Source of the DNA: Lewinellaceae bacterium
GTDB lineage: Bacteria > Bacteroidota > Bacteroidia > Chitinophagales > Saprospiraceae
DNA length: 64,000 bases
Direction: 5' to 3'
Assembly: GCA_016712415.1 (NCBI GenBank)
Contig: JADJRC010000001.1
Span: 1-64,000, forward strand
Each line of letters opens with the position of its first letter. Position 1 is the first letter of the stretch. Position numbers and translations under genes: made by a program. Below the pieces are notes generated by a model. The model saw only the letters and a list, made by a program, of their open reading frames with translations. It was not told the DNA's origin and ran no database searches. Below, piece by piece: positions 19,070 through 29,145 of the stretch.

Positions 19070-19241
19070 GTTTTTGAACAAAATAATTCAATATTTGCAG
19101 GTGTAATGCACTGGGCGTCACTGCCCATCTATTCTTCAAGCCTGACAAAATATGAGTTGGTCATTATTTTAAAACCCGATTTCAAGTAATTTTTCAAACC
19201 ACAGGATCAGGTTCTGACCCGGTTTTTGAAACCGTCCGGGG
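19070..19241. other. Intergenic stretch with short hairpin
   Basis: No gene seen. TGGGCGTCACTGCCCA (about 19109-19124) can form a small hairpin shortly after permease 4, a possible weak terminator without a strong T-run. The rest is AT-rich and leads into promoter P3. Confidence 0.35.
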
Positions 19242-19336
19242 CGTCCATCTCCGCACAAAGGTGTCCGTTTTCGTACACCTTTGTATTCTTTATTGTATTG
19301 ACAACCAAATGGTTAGCCTTTTGGTACGGCTTTGGC
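19242..19336 (+). promoter_or_regulatory. Paired activator dyads and sigma-54 promoter P3 (short spacer)
   Basis: Site A CGTCCATCTCCGCACA (19242-19257) and site B TGTCCGTTTTCGTACA (19262-19277) start 20 bp apart. The -24/-12 element TTTTGGTACGGCTTTGGCG has GG at 19323-19324 and GC at 19335-19336 with N10 between. Only 45 bp separate site B from GG, one DNA turn less than the 54-55 bp in the other six, so the face of the helix is kept. Predicted start about 19348. Confidence 0.75.
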
Positions 19337-19361
19337 GACGACTAATGCTATACGACAAACC

Positions 19362-21746
19362 ATGATACGAAACTATCTGATTATTGCGCTGCGCAACCTC
19401 CGTAACCAACGCGTATACACCCTGCTCAATGTACTTGGCCTCGGACTGAGCGTGGCATGCAGTGTGCTGATTTTCCTGCTGGTGCGCCACCACCTGAGTT
19501 ACGACAGTTACCATACCAATAAAGACCGCATCGTCCGAATGGTCACGGACATCCACCTGCAGACGATCACCCCCCTTTCGGGCGTACCCAACCCGATGTC
19601 GCAGGCCTTGCGTACGGAATATGCCTTTCTGGAAAAAACGGCGATGTACGCAGAGCGCGACGAGGTGCTGATCAGTGTTCCGAATACATCGGGACTCCCC
19701 GACAAGTACAAGGAAGAGTCTGCCTTCGCCTGGGCTGAGCCGGAGGTGTTTGATATCATGGATATGCCCTTGTTGCAGGGCGACCCCGGCGCATTGCGCG
19801 AGCCCAATACTGCCTTTATCAGCGAAAAAATAGCGAACAAGTACTTCAACACCACCGATGTGATCGGCAAAACATTCCGGTTTGACAACCGGGTGGATTT
19901 TCGCATCGCCGGCGTGTTGCGTAATCCGCCCAAAAACACGGATTACGGGCGAGAAATACTGGCCTCCTGGATCACCAGAAAATCGATGGACGACGGCGGC
20001 GACCTTGAACATTGGGGCGGCATCAACAGCAGTACCTATTGTTTTGTGCTGCTGCAAAAAGGCCATAAAATCGACGAATTGCAGGCCGTCATGCCGGCAT
20101 TTCGCAAAAAATACCGGCACCCGGACAGCGAAGAGTTGTTTCAATATCAGGCTAAAATGATGTCGGGACTACACTTTGACGGGGATTATGGAGCCGGCGT
20201 CGAAAAACGCTTTCTGTGGGCACTGGGGCTGATCGGCGTGTTCCTGCTGATCACCGCCTGCGTCAATTTTATCAATATGGCTACTGCCCAGGCGCTCAAC
20301 CGTGTGCGCGAAGTGGGCATTCGCAAATCGCTCGGCAGCACCCGCGGGCAAATCTTCTGGCAATTTATGTTCGAGACCGGCGTAATCGTGCTGGCCGCCG
20401 TAGTCATAGGTATCGGCCTGGCCAAACTCGCCATCCCGTACCTGAACGAATGGACGAATCAGCAACTGACCCTGACCGAACCGGGCATCCTGCCTATGGG
20501 CGGTTTTTTGCTACTGCTCAGTCTGTTGCTGGCCTTTCTTGCAGGCGCCTATCCGGGTGTGCTCCAGGCGCGTTTCCAACCGGCCACCTCGCTCAAAGGC
20601 CAGGTCGAGGCCCGGCAGGCAGGCGGGTTTTCCCTGCGCCGGGTGCTGGTGACCACCCAGTTTGCCATTTCGCAGATACTGATCATCGGCGCTGTGGTGA
20701 TTACTGCTCAAACGCGGTATGCACAAGAGGTCGACTGGGGCTTCCGTCCCGGCGTCGTGATGACGGTGCCAGTGCCTGTGCCCGATGCCACCAAAATGAA
20801 TACCCTGCGCCAGCAACTGACGGGTATTGCTGGCATAAAAAACGTGTCGCTCTGTTTCCAGCCGCCCGCTTCAGGCTCGAACAACCAGACAGGCGTCAAA
20901 TACGACAACCGACCCGAAGGAGAACCCTGGATCGTGAACAACAAGCCCGCCGACGAACATTACCTCGAAACATTCGGTCTGCAACTGGTCGCAGGACGCA
21001 ACATCCAGCACAGCGATACCATACGCGAGTACCTGGTCAACGAAACGTTTGTAAAAAAACTCAACCTGGCCTCCCCGGAAGAAATACTCAACAAAATGGT
21101 TTCCATCAACGAGGTCAGGGCGCCGATAGTAGGCGTAATCCGCGATTATCACAACTGGGGGCTTTCGGAGCAAATATCGGCCATTTCCATCGGTTCGGAA
21201 TCGCGGGCATATTCCAATTGCGCCATCGAGTTGAACCCCGGCAATCCTGCACCGATACTCGACCAGGTGAAGACCGCCTGGGAAAGCATTTACCCGGAGT
21301 ACTATTACGAGCACGCGTTCATGGACGACCAGACCGCCAGGTTTCTGGAGGCGGAGACCACGATTCTCCGCCTCGTTCGCGCCTTTGCGGGCATCGCTAT
21401 ATTTATCGGTTGTCTGGGGCTTTATGGCCTCGCGGCCTTTATGGTGGCCCGTAAGAACAAAGAAATCGGCATCCGCAAAACACTTGGCGCATCCGTGGCG
21501 GGCATCCTCTGGTTATTCAGCAAGGAGTATATCCGCCTGATCGCCGTGGCATTTATTGTGGCCGCTCCGGTTGCCTGGTGGGCAATGGAATCGTGGCTGC
21601 AGGATTACGCCTACCGCATTTCGCTGGGCGCCGGCATCTTTGCCGTTTCGCTGCTCACTACCTTTTTGGTGGCCGCTCTGACGGTAGGTTTCCAATCGGC
21701 CCGGGCCGCTTTGGCCAACCCCATCGACAGCCTGCGGTCGGAATAA
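19362..21746 (+). CDS. Duplicated MacB/FtsX-type permease (array member 5)
   Basis: A 794-residue permease from ATG 19362 (MIRNYLIIALRNLRNQRVYT); an upstream TTG at 19332 would place the start inside the predicted sigma-54 promoter. Coupling motifs RVREVGIRKSLG (about residue 314) and KNKEIGIRKTLG (about 698). The periplasmic parts have the family's closing segment YYYEHAFMDDQTARFLEAE. C-terminus NPIDSLRSE. First gene after P3; permease 6 follows after 91 bp and probably shares the transcript. Intact frame. Confidence 0.9.
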   Translation: MIRNYLIIALRNLRNQRVYTLLNVLGLGLSVACSVLIFLLVRHHLSYDSYHTNKDRIVRMVTDIHLQTITPLSGVPNPMSQALRTEYAFLEKTAMYAERDEVLISVPNTSGLPDKYKEESAFAWAEPEVFDIMDMPLLQGDPGALREPNTAFISEKIANKYFNTTDVIGKTFRFDNRVDFRIAGVLRNPPKNTDYGREILASWITRKSMDDGGDLEHWGGINSSTYCFVLLQKGHKIDELQAVMPAFRKKYRHPDSEELFQYQAKMMSGLHFDGDYGAGVEKRFLWALGLIGVFLLITACVNFINMATAQALNRVREVGIRKSLGSTRGQIFWQFMFETGVIVLAAVVIGIGLAKLAIPYLNEWTNQQLTLTEPGILPMGGFLLLLSLLLAFLAGAYPGVLQARFQPATSLKGQVEARQAGGFSLRRVLVTTQFAISQILIIGAVVITAQTRYAQEVDWGFRPGVVMTVPVPVPDATKMNTLRQQLTGIAGIKNVSLCFQPPASGSNNQTGVKYDNRPEGEPWIVNNKPADEHYLETFGLQLVAGRNIQHSDTIREYLVNETFVKKLNLASPEEILNKMVSINEVRAPIVGVIRDYHNWGLSEQISAISIGSESRAYSNCAIELNPGNPAPILDQVKTAWESIYPEYYYEHAFMDDQTARFLEAETTILRLVRAFAGIAIFIGCLGLYGLAAFMVARKNKEIGIRKTLGASVAGILWLFSKEYIRLIAVAFIVAAPVAWWAMESWLQDYAYRISLGAGIFAVSLLTTFLVAALTVGFQSARAALANPIDSLRSE

Positions 21747-21837
21747 CGGCATGGCCGGGAAAGGATGGTTTCAACGCCTGCACCGCTTACGCGACACAAG
21801 TGTTATTTTTTGATATAAACCATTGATTTACAATACT

Positions 21838-24199
21838 ATGCTGCGCAATTATATTGTCCTCGCTCTCCGCAACCTCCGGAACAACCGCCTGTATTCCTTC
21901 CTCAATATCGCCGGATTGGCGGTTGGGCTGGCGGCGGGTGTGCTGGTGCTGCTTTGGGTCGCCGACGAGTTCGGGTACAACAAATTTCACCGCAACCTGC
22001 CCCAAATCTACAAGGTGCTGCAAAACCAGACCCAGGGCGGCGTAACCTATACCTTCGAAGCCATGCCCGGTCCGTTGGCGGCTGCCATACGCGCAGAAAT
22101 TCCGGAAGTCAAACGGGTGGTCCGTTGCAGCTGGAACGACCGGTATCTGCTCAACTTCGGCGATAAAAGCACTTACGAAAAAGGGGCTGTACGCCGAACC
22201 TGATTACTTCAACATTTTCACCTTCCCGGCGCTGAAAGGCGACCCGGTGAAAGCGCTGGAAGATGCCGGCTCCATTGTACTCACCAAACGCACTGCCGAC
22301 AAATTCTTTGGCGCCGACGACCCGATCGGCAAGGTGCTGAAAGTTAACGGCCAACTCGACCTGCGCGTGGCTGCCGTGGTACACGATGTGCCGCCGGCCA
22401 GTACCTGCAAATTCGACGTGGTGCTGCCTTTCCGCATTTATGAGCAAATGAACAGCGAATGGATCAACAGCGAATGGGATAACAATTCCCTGCCCATGTG
22501 GCTGGAGGTTCAGCCCGGCGCCGACCCTGTCGCCCTGAACCACAAACTGGAAAACTTCATACAGGCCCGGTCGCCGGAATCTTCGGCACATGCCCTGGCC
22601 TATCCGCTCGACCGCTGGCGGCTGTGGGGTAAATTCGAAGAAGGCAAACCAAGCGGCGGCCGCATTGACGTTGTGATGATGCTCGCCATTATTGGCGCTT
22701 TTGTGCTGCTCATTGCCTGCATCAATTTCATGAACCTCGCTACCGCCCGTTCGGAACACCGCGCCCGCGAGGTGGGCGTGCGCAAGGTGGTGGGTGCCCA
22801 ACGCAGCCTCATTATCGGTCAGTTCCTGAGCGAAGCGCTCATCATGACCTTCCTGGCCCTGATATTGAGCATTTTGCTGGTAAAACTGGCCTTGCCGCCG
22901 TTCAATAATTTCTTTGAAAAAGACCTCGTGCTTGATTTTTCCAACTGGCAACTGTGGTCGGCGCTGCTTGCGCTGGGCATGATTACCGGACTGGTTGCAG
23001 GCAGTTATCCGGCATTTTACCTCAGTTCTTTTCAGCCGATCCGGGTATTAAAGGGCGCCATTTCCAGCGGAAGAGGCGGGTCGGCGCTGCGAAAAGGGTT
23101 GGTCACTTTCCAGTTTATTATTTCCATTTTCCTGATTATCAGCACTATTGTCGTCTATCGCCAGATCAACCACGCGCAGAGTCGCCCGCTGGGATACGAC
23201 GCTGAAAACCTGATCGAAATCCCTGCCCGCGGCAGCATGATCGACAAGTTTGACGTGATCAAAAATGACCTGGCGCAAATCCCGGGCATTGAAAGTGTAT
23301 CAGCCGGCTCGGACAACCTGATCCAGTTCGGCAGCAACACCTCCGGCATTTCATGGCCGGGCAGAACCGACGACCAGGATTTCCTGATCACCATCACCAG
23401 TGTGCAGTATAACTGGTCGAAAACCGTCGGCCTCAAAATACTGGAGGGGCGTGACTTTAGTCCGGAATACGGCGGCGACTCGATGGCCTGCCTGGTCAAC
23501 CGCTCCGCTGTCAGGCGCATGGGCCTGAAAGAACCCGTCGTCGGCACCGTGATACGACACGATACGACATACACCATCATCGGTATCGTGGAAGATTTTG
23601 TGTACAACAATCCCTTCTCTTCCCCGGCGCCCATGGTGATCCGGCTGGGAGGACAGGGGCTCAGTCCTTTCTTTATCCGCATCCGCAACGACGAGCATTG
23701 GCGTCAAAGTCTTGCCCGGATCGAGCAGGTGGTGAAAGCGCACAACCCGACCTACCCGTTTGAGTTCCGCTTCACCAAGGCGGAATACCAGAAAAACTTT
23801 GACGAAATGCGCTCCATTGGTCAACTGGGCAATGTATTCGGCGGTCTCGCGATTTTCATCTGCTGCCTCGGGCTGTTCGGTCTTTCCGCATTTGTTGCCG
23901 AGCGGCGCAACAAGGAGATCGGTATCCGTAAAGTGCTGGGCGCCACCGTAGTGAGCATCTGGCTTTTCCTGTCCCGCGATTTTCTTCAACCTGTCGTACT
24001 GGCCTTCCTGCTGGCGGCGCCACTGGCAGGCTGGGCCATGCAAAAACTGCTCGATACCTTCGAATACCGCATCGAATTGTCGTGGTGGATGTTTGCGGCA
24101 GCGGGCGCTGTGGCACTGGCCGTTGCCATGCTGACGGTGAGTTATCAGGGGATCAGGGCAGCGATGGTGAACCCCGTCAGGTCGTTGCGCAGCGAGTGA
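21838..24199 (+). CDS. Duplicated MacB/FtsX-type permease (array member 6), one frameshift
   Basis: Starts MLRNYIVLALRNLRNNRLYS at ATG 21838, ends NPVRSLRSE at 24199, about 787 residues when repaired. A single base is missing in an A-run at about 22180: the sense goes from DKSTYEK to KGLYAEPDYFNIF in the next frame, and 650 codons from 22247 are then open. The homopolymer context points to sequencing error or slippage. Coupling motifs RAREVGVRKVVG (about 309) and RNKEIGIRKVLG (about 691). Second gene of the P3 unit. Confidence 0.85.
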
Positions 24200-24337
24200 C
24201 GCAGCCGGTGCGTCGTGGCCTGCCGTTGGCTGCCACGGATGCCTTGTTGATCTATAAGTTGTTCAAATACGGGCGTTTTTTTACATTTTTGATGGATTTC
24301 GTAAACAGATTACTCATCGTTAACCAATACATCGAAA

Positions 24338-25425
24338 ATGAAAAAAATGTTCACCCTCCGCTTTGCAGCGCTGCTATTGTCGGCACTGCTGTCTGTTCCT
24401 GCCTGGACACAGGGAATTACCACCCCCCGAACGCCGAGCCCTGCCGCCGAGGTATCACAAACCATCGGGATTTCAAAAGTAACCGTCCATTACTCCCGCC
24501 CGTCGGTGCGCGACCGCGACGTATGGGGCGCCCTGGTGCCATACGGCTGGAATATCCAGTCATTCGGCGCCGGCAGGGAAGCGCCCTGGCGTGCCGGCGC
24601 CAATGAAAACACGGTGATCACATTTACGCACCCCGCAAAAGTGGAAGGAAAGGACGTGCCGGCCGGCAGTTACGGGCTGTTTTTTGTAATCAACAAAGAC
24701 GATACCGGCGAAGTGATCCTGTCGAAAGACTCCCGCTCCTGGGGAAGTTTCTGGTACGATCCCGCACAAGATCAACTGCGCGCCAACATCCGGCTGCGTC
24801 CGGTAGCGCACACGGAATTGCTCACCTACGATTTTATCAACCTCACGAAAAACACCGCCGAACTGGCGCTCAACTGGGAAAAGAAACAATTCCCTGTCAA
24901 GATTGAGTTTGCTGTAGACGATATCGTCATGACCAATGCCGAAGAAGAACTGAAAGGACAGGTCGGTTTCAGCTGGCAGGGGTTTTCGAGCGCAGCCGCC
25001 TATGCCCTCCAGAACAACATCAACCAGGAAAAAGCCCTGGCCTGGATCGACAAGGCCATTGCGCAGAACAAGAATTTTACTACCCTGAATACCAAAGCGG
25101 GATTGCTCCGGCAAGTGGGGGAAACCGCCGAGGCTGACAAGACCACCACAGACGCCATGGCCATTGCGACAGAGGCGGAACTCAACCTATACGGCTATCA
25201 ACTGCTCGGCGCAGGCAAACACGACGAAGCCATAAAGATATTTGTGGTCAATACCGTGCAACATCCCGAAAGCGCAAATGCCTGGGACAGTCTCGGAGAA
25301 GCCTATGCCACCAAAGGGATAAGGACAATGCCATCAAAAGTTTTAAAAAATCGCTGGGCATGAACCCGCCGGCCAACGTCAAAGCCAATTCGGAAAAGTA
25401 CCTGAAGCTGCTGGGGGCGATGTGA
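24338..25425 (+). CDS. Secreted DUF2911 protein with TPR-like C-terminus, frameshifted near the end
   Basis: About 361 residues after repair. A signal peptide (LRFAALLLSALLSVPAWTQG) precedes the DUF2911 domain: ISKVTVHYSRPSVRDRDVWG, VPYGWNIQSFGAGREAPWR, GSYGLFFVINKDD and EKKQFPVKIEF. The C-terminal part has two tetratricopeptide-like helix pairs (KALAWIDKAIAQNKNFTTLN and HDEAIKIFVVNTVQHPESAN). One G is missing in GGGATAAGG at about 25320; the other frame then reads KDNAIKSFKKSLGMNPP and stops at 25423-25425. The role of DUF2911 is unknown. It stands 138 bp after permease 6, a gap without the paired dyads. Confidence 0.8.
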
Positions 25426-25434
25426 GATAGGAGC

Positions 25435-25592
25435 GGTTGCGGGTTACGCAGGTTGTGAGTTGTAGGTCATCATCAATTCGCCAGTGAGATTCCGAAGGGG
25501 CCTGTCGGTTTTCAAGAGTCTGGAACCTAAAAGTCTCCTCAGAGTCTCGCTATCGCGCAACCTGCAACCCCCAACCTCCGTAACCCGCAACC
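25435..25592. repeat. Inverted repeat of the GGTTGCGGGTTACG family
   Basis: GGTTGCGGGTTACG (25435-25448) and CGTAACCCGCAACC (25579-25592) are perfect inverted copies flanking about 130 bp between two converging genes (DUF2911 on plus, cyclase on minus). Related words (CAGGTTGTGAGTTG, CAACCTGCAACCCCC) extend both arms. The same motif recurs around 55147-55175 and 55458-55493. It may serve as a bidirectional terminator hairpin. Confidence 0.65.
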
Positions 25593-25595
25593 TCC

Positions 25596-26648
25596 TTACC
25601 CCACCACTTCAAACACCGTTACGGGATTCGACTTGTTTTTCAGCGATATTTCCCCGATTTTCTGGTATTTGAAGGATGCGCCGGCCTTTTCAAAGGTATC
25701 CTGGTTGATCAGGATGCAACCGGGGCCGGCAGCAGACTGGAGGCGCTGGGCGGTATTGACCACGTCGCCGATAACGGTAAAGTCGAAGCGTCGCAGGGTG
25801 GCCGACCCGACATTCCCGGAAATGACCTCCCCTGTATTGATCCCGATGGATACCTTGGGATAGAACGTAAGCGCGCCCGACAGGGGGTCTTCTATGGACT
25901 GGATCGATTCATTGACCGACAATGCGGCCCGGATGGCCCGTTCGAGGTGTTGCTCATTTTTAAAAACGGCCAGCACCGCATCGCCCATAAACTTGTCGAC
26001 ATATCCCCCCTCCGCGATGATTGCTTTTACGATGATGTCGAAATATTTATTGAGCAGGTTAATGACTACATCGGGCGTTTCCCGCTCCGAAATGGAGGTA
26101 AAGCCGTTGATGTCGACAAAAACAATGGTTGCCTCCAGCGTCTCACTGACCAGCAGGGAGGATTCATACTCTTTGCAACACATAAACCGCAGCACGCTGT
26201 CGTCGACATACATTTTCAGGATATTGTTCTCCTGAACGGCCCGGATGGTATCCCTGATCTGTCTGCAAGCCTTCAACGTTTTCAGCATTGTTTGCTCAAG
26301 GTCCTGAAAATCAAGCGGTTTGCAAATAAAGTCGAAGGCGCCGCGGTTCATGGCCACCCGGATATTGGCCATGTCGCTGTAGGCGGAAATGATCACGGTT
26401 TTGAGCAGCGGGCTACCTTCGGTTATTTTTTCCAGCAGCGTCAGGCCGTCCATTTCGGGCATATTGATATCGCTGAACACCATTTCGGTGTCCGGATTTT
26501 CCTGCAATCTGGCCAGTGCTTCCTTGCCGTTTTGGGCGAAAATGAATTCAAACTCGCCATCCCGTATCTGCCGGCGGAATTTCTGGCGGATGAGTTGGGC
26601 CACGTCGTCTTCATCATCCACGACCAGTATTTTGTATTGGGCACTCAT
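25596..26648 (-). CDS. Response regulator-class III nucleotide cyclase
   Basis: A 350-residue cytosolic protein. Residues 1-125 are a receiver domain: KILVVDDEDDVAQLIRQKF, phospho-acceptor Asp in FSDINMPEMDGLT and the KPLD lysine. Residues about 165-350 are a class III adenylate/guanylate cyclase domain: first metal Asp in IVFVDINGFTSISE, GYVDKFMGDAVLAVF with substrate Lys and second metal Asp, and FTVIGDVVNTAQRLQ with the transition-state Asn and Arg. All catalytic residues are present; the Lys with D/T at the base-contact positions favours ATP, so cyclic AMP is the likely product. The start overlaps the stop of the upstream response regulator (ATGA). Confidence 0.9.
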   Translation of the reverse strand: MSAQYKILVVDDEDDVAQLIRQKFRRQIRDGEFEFIFAQNGKEALARLQENPDTEMVFSDINMPEMDGLTLLEKITEGSPLLKTVIISAYSDMANIRVAMNRGAFDFICKPLDFQDLEQTMLKTLKACRQIRDTIRAVQENNILKMYVDDSVLRFMCCKEYESSLLVSETLEATIVFVDINGFTSISERETPDVVINLLNKYFDIIVKAIIAEGGYVDKFMGDAVLAVFKNEQHLERAIRAALSVNESIQSIEDPLSGALTFYPKVSIGINTGEVISGNVGSATLRRFDFTVIGDVVNTAQRLQSAAGPGCILINQDTFEKAGASFKYQKIGEISLKNKSNPVTVFEVVG

Positions 26649-27018
26649 GGCAATTGCGTTAGTTTTTGTTTGAGGACACTGAAGTCCAGCGGTTTGTGCA
26701 AAAAGTCATTGGCGCCGAGGCGCATGGCTTCCGCCTGTTTTTCCGGATCGCCGTAGGCGGTGATCATTACAATAAACGGTGGCGGAGCAGGGTTGTTTTC
26801 CCGTATCCGGCTCAATAGCCCAGTCCGCTCATACCCGGCATGTTGATATCGGAAAGAATAAGGATGGCTTCTGAAGGATGTTCCCGGAGGAAGGTCAGCG
26901 CTTCCTCGCCCGAATAACAAAATGCGAAGGAAAAGGCGCCTTCGCGTATTTCCCGGCGGAACCGCTGTTCGAACAACAGCCGGATGTCCTGTTCGTCGTC
27001 TACTACTAGTATCTTCAT
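26645..27018 (-). CDS. Single-domain response regulator, one frameshift
   Basis: Starts MKILVVDDEQDIRLLFEQRF at 27018. The phospho-acceptor Asp is in ILSDINMPGMSGL. One base is missing at about 26820 (GGGCTATTGAGCC where GGCTTATTGAGCC would keep the frame); the sense then continues LLSRIRENNPAPPPFIVMIT and AYGDPEKQAEAMRLGANDFL with KPLD lysine, to the stop overlapping the cyclase start. Repaired length about 124 residues, receiver only. It probably relays phosphate to, or from, the cyclase encoded next. Upstream lies the 48-bp repeat block. Confidence 0.8.
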
Positions 27019-27058
27019 GGTTGTCGGCAATGATGGTTTATGGTACGCTTGTTCGTAA

Positions 27059-27480
27059 ATGATGGCACGCTGATGACGCTGATTAGACTGATTAACGCAC
27101 GATGGCACAATGGCACGCTGATGACGCTGATTAGACGATTAACGCACGATGGCACAATGGCACGCTGATGACGCTGATTAGACTGATTAACGCACGATGG
27201 CACAATGGCACGCTGATGACGCTGATTAGGCTGATTAACGCACGATGGCACGATGGCACAATGGCACGCTGATGACGCTGATTAGACTGATTAACGCACG
27301 ATGGCACAATGGCACAATGGCACGCTGATGACGCTGATTAGACTGATTAACGCTGATTTTATAAAGTTTATCTGTGAAAATCTGCTTAATCAGCGTCATC
27401 AGCGTGCCATCATCTACGGACGCGTCATCAGCGTGCCATCATCTACGGACGCGTCATCAGCGTGCCATCATCTACGGACG
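27059..27480. repeat. 48-bp tandem repeats with inverted 29-bp repeats
   Basis: Six direct copies of a unit built from GATGGCACAATGGCACGCTG and ATGACGCTGATTAGACTGA start at 27061, 27101, 27148, 27196, 27244 and 27300; most are 47-48 bp, the first 40 and the fifth 56, the differences being whole GATGGCACA-type words. After a spacer (27345-27377) the strand sense flips: TTAATCAGCGTCATCAGCG and then three 29-bp copies starting at 27393, 27422 and 27451 (GCGTCATCAGCGTGCCATC...). The two arms can pair. There are no unique spacers. The core GACGCTGATTA is shared with the block at 8615-9110. Confidence 0.9.
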
Positions 27481-27507
27481 CTTTATCCGCAATCCAACCC
27501 CGATCTT

Positions 27508-29070
27508 TCACGGTTTTTCTTCTGCTGTAGTATCTCCATAAGTCGCCTGCAGGCGCATCAGTTCTTTCCTGAGTTTTTTCACTGTCTTGTCATACTTCGG
27601 CTGCCCGTAAAGATTGTGCATTTCTCCGGCATCGCGTTTCAGGTCGTACAGTTCCCACTCGTCGTTGTCGTTGTAAAAATGGATCAATTTATATCGTCCG
27701 GTGCGCACGCCGTAGTGTTTTTTTACATAATGCCAGCCATAGGGGTATTCGTAATAATGGTAGTACATGGATTTGCGCCAGCCTTTGGCTTTACCGTTGC
27801 GAAATAAAGGAATCAGAGACTTGCCCTGCATATCGGCCGGTGGCGCCACACCGGCCACCTGGAGCAGGGTAGGCGCAAAATCGAGGTTGAGCGCAATGGC
27901 ATCGCTGACGGTGCCTGCGGGTATTTTGGGCGGAAAACGCATGAGCAACGGAATGGCCAGCGATGGTTCGTACATGAACCGTTTGTCGTACCAGCCGTGC
28001 TCGCCCAGGAAAAAGCCCTGGTCCGACGTGTACACGATGATGGTATTGTCCAGCAGACCCTTCTGTTCCAGGTATGCCAGCAGGCGCCCCACATTGTCGT
28101 CGACGGAGGCAATGCAGCGCAAATAGTCTTTGATATAGCGCTGGTATTTCCATTTCGACAAGGCTGTACCCTCCGGGTGCTCGCGGTAAAACGCTTCACT
28201 GATGGGCCGGTAGTAGCCGTCCCAGGATTTGCGCTGCGCCGCATTCAGGCGCTGGAGCGAGGGTTCGATGCGCAACGGCCGGTCGGTTGTCTTTTTACCG
28301 CCGGTGCCCGTCTCGTCGCTCTCCTCGTTCAGGAACAGCTTCAGGTCGTAACCCAGCCACATATCCTCCACCCGCATGTCCTGCTCGCGCGCGGCGCGGG
28401 AGCGGCCTACATAATCGTCGTAGAAACTGGACGGCATGGGCACATCGCGGTCGTTGAACAGGTCGAAATGGGTGGTATCGGGCATCCAGTTGCGGTGCGG
28501 CGCCTTCTGGTGGACAAAGATGCAAAACGGCTGGCCCTGCGGCCTGCGTTTTTCGAGGGTCTCGATGGCCAGGTCGGTGATGATGGTGGTGGCGTAGCCT
28601 TCGCGCCGGATGGTGTCGCCCATCTCGATCATGTCGGGGTTGTAATATTCGCCCTGGTCGATCAGCACATTCCAGTAATCGAAACCGACGGGTTCGGAGA
28701 CCAGGTGCCATTTTCCGATCATGGCCGTGTAGTAGCCTTCGGCGTGCAGGATTTTGGGAAATGTCTGCTGCGATCCGTCGAAGCGGCTGCGGTTGTCGCG
28801 AAAACCGTTGATGTGGCTGTACTTTCCGGTCAGCAGCACTGCCCGGCTCGGCCCGCAGATAGAGTTGGTGACGAAGGCATTGTGAAAAATGATGCCTTCC
28901 CGGCCGATGCGATCAATGTTGGGCGTGCGGATCAGCGCAGTATCGTAAGCGCTTACCGCGCGGCGGGCATGGTCGTCGGTCATGATGAAGACGATATTGG
29001 GCCGTGTGGTTTGGGCAAAAAGGGTGGCTGTGCCGGAAAGAATCAGGATGAAAAAAATGCGAATAGCCAT
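27508..29070 (-). CDS. Secreted type I sulfatase (Cys-type)
   Basis: A 520-residue exported hydrolase. I chose the start at 29070 because MAIRIFFILILSGTATLFAQ is a signal peptide; the frame extends 17 codons upstream. It has the S1 sulfatase signature: metal Asp pair in FIMTDDHARR, nucleophile Cys at about residue 72 in CGPSRA (C-x-P-S-R, converted to formylglycine by a maturase encoded elsewhere), KWHL with the active-site Lys/His, and IIVYTSDQGFFLGEHGWYDK with later metal ligands. Substrate is likely a sulfated polysaccharide or glycan, not predictable here. It lies 75 bp after the histidine kinase gene in the same direction, so they may share a transcript. Confidence 0.92.
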   Translation of the reverse strand: MAIRIFFILILSGTATLFAQTTRPNIVFIMTDDHARRAVSAYDTALIRTPNIDRIGREGIIFHNAFVTNSICGPSRAVLLTGKYSHINGFRDNRSRFDGSQQTFPKILHAEGYYTAMIGKWHLVSEPVGFDYWNVLIDQGEYYNPDMIEMGDTIRREGYATTIITDLAIETLEKRRPQGQPFCIFVHQKAPHRNWMPDTTHFDLFNDRDVPMPSSFYDDYVGRSRAAREQDMRVEDMWLGYDLKLFLNEESDETGTGGKKTTDRPLRIEPSLQRLNAAQRKSWDGYYRPISEAFYREHPEGTALSKWKYQRYIKDYLRCIASVDDNVGRLLAYLEQKGLLDNTIIVYTSDQGFFLGEHGWYDKRFMYEPSLAIPLLMRFPPKIPAGTVSDAIALNLDFAPTLLQVAGVAPPADMQGKSLIPLFRNGKAKGWRKSMYYHYYEYPYGWHYVKKHYGVRTGRYKLIHFYNDNDEWELYDLKRDAGEMHNLYGQPKYDKTVKKLRKELMRLQATYGDTTAEEKP

Positions 29071-29145
29071 ATATCGATCAATCTTTGGTTCCTGAACAGG
29101 AATATGTAACTGCGCGGCCATGCTATGTCCGACGCCGCGTGTGGC

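Noticed and set aside
27059..27480. CRISPR array
   Set aside because: The repeats are directly contiguous, contain no unique spacers, change orientation halfway, and no cas gene is present.
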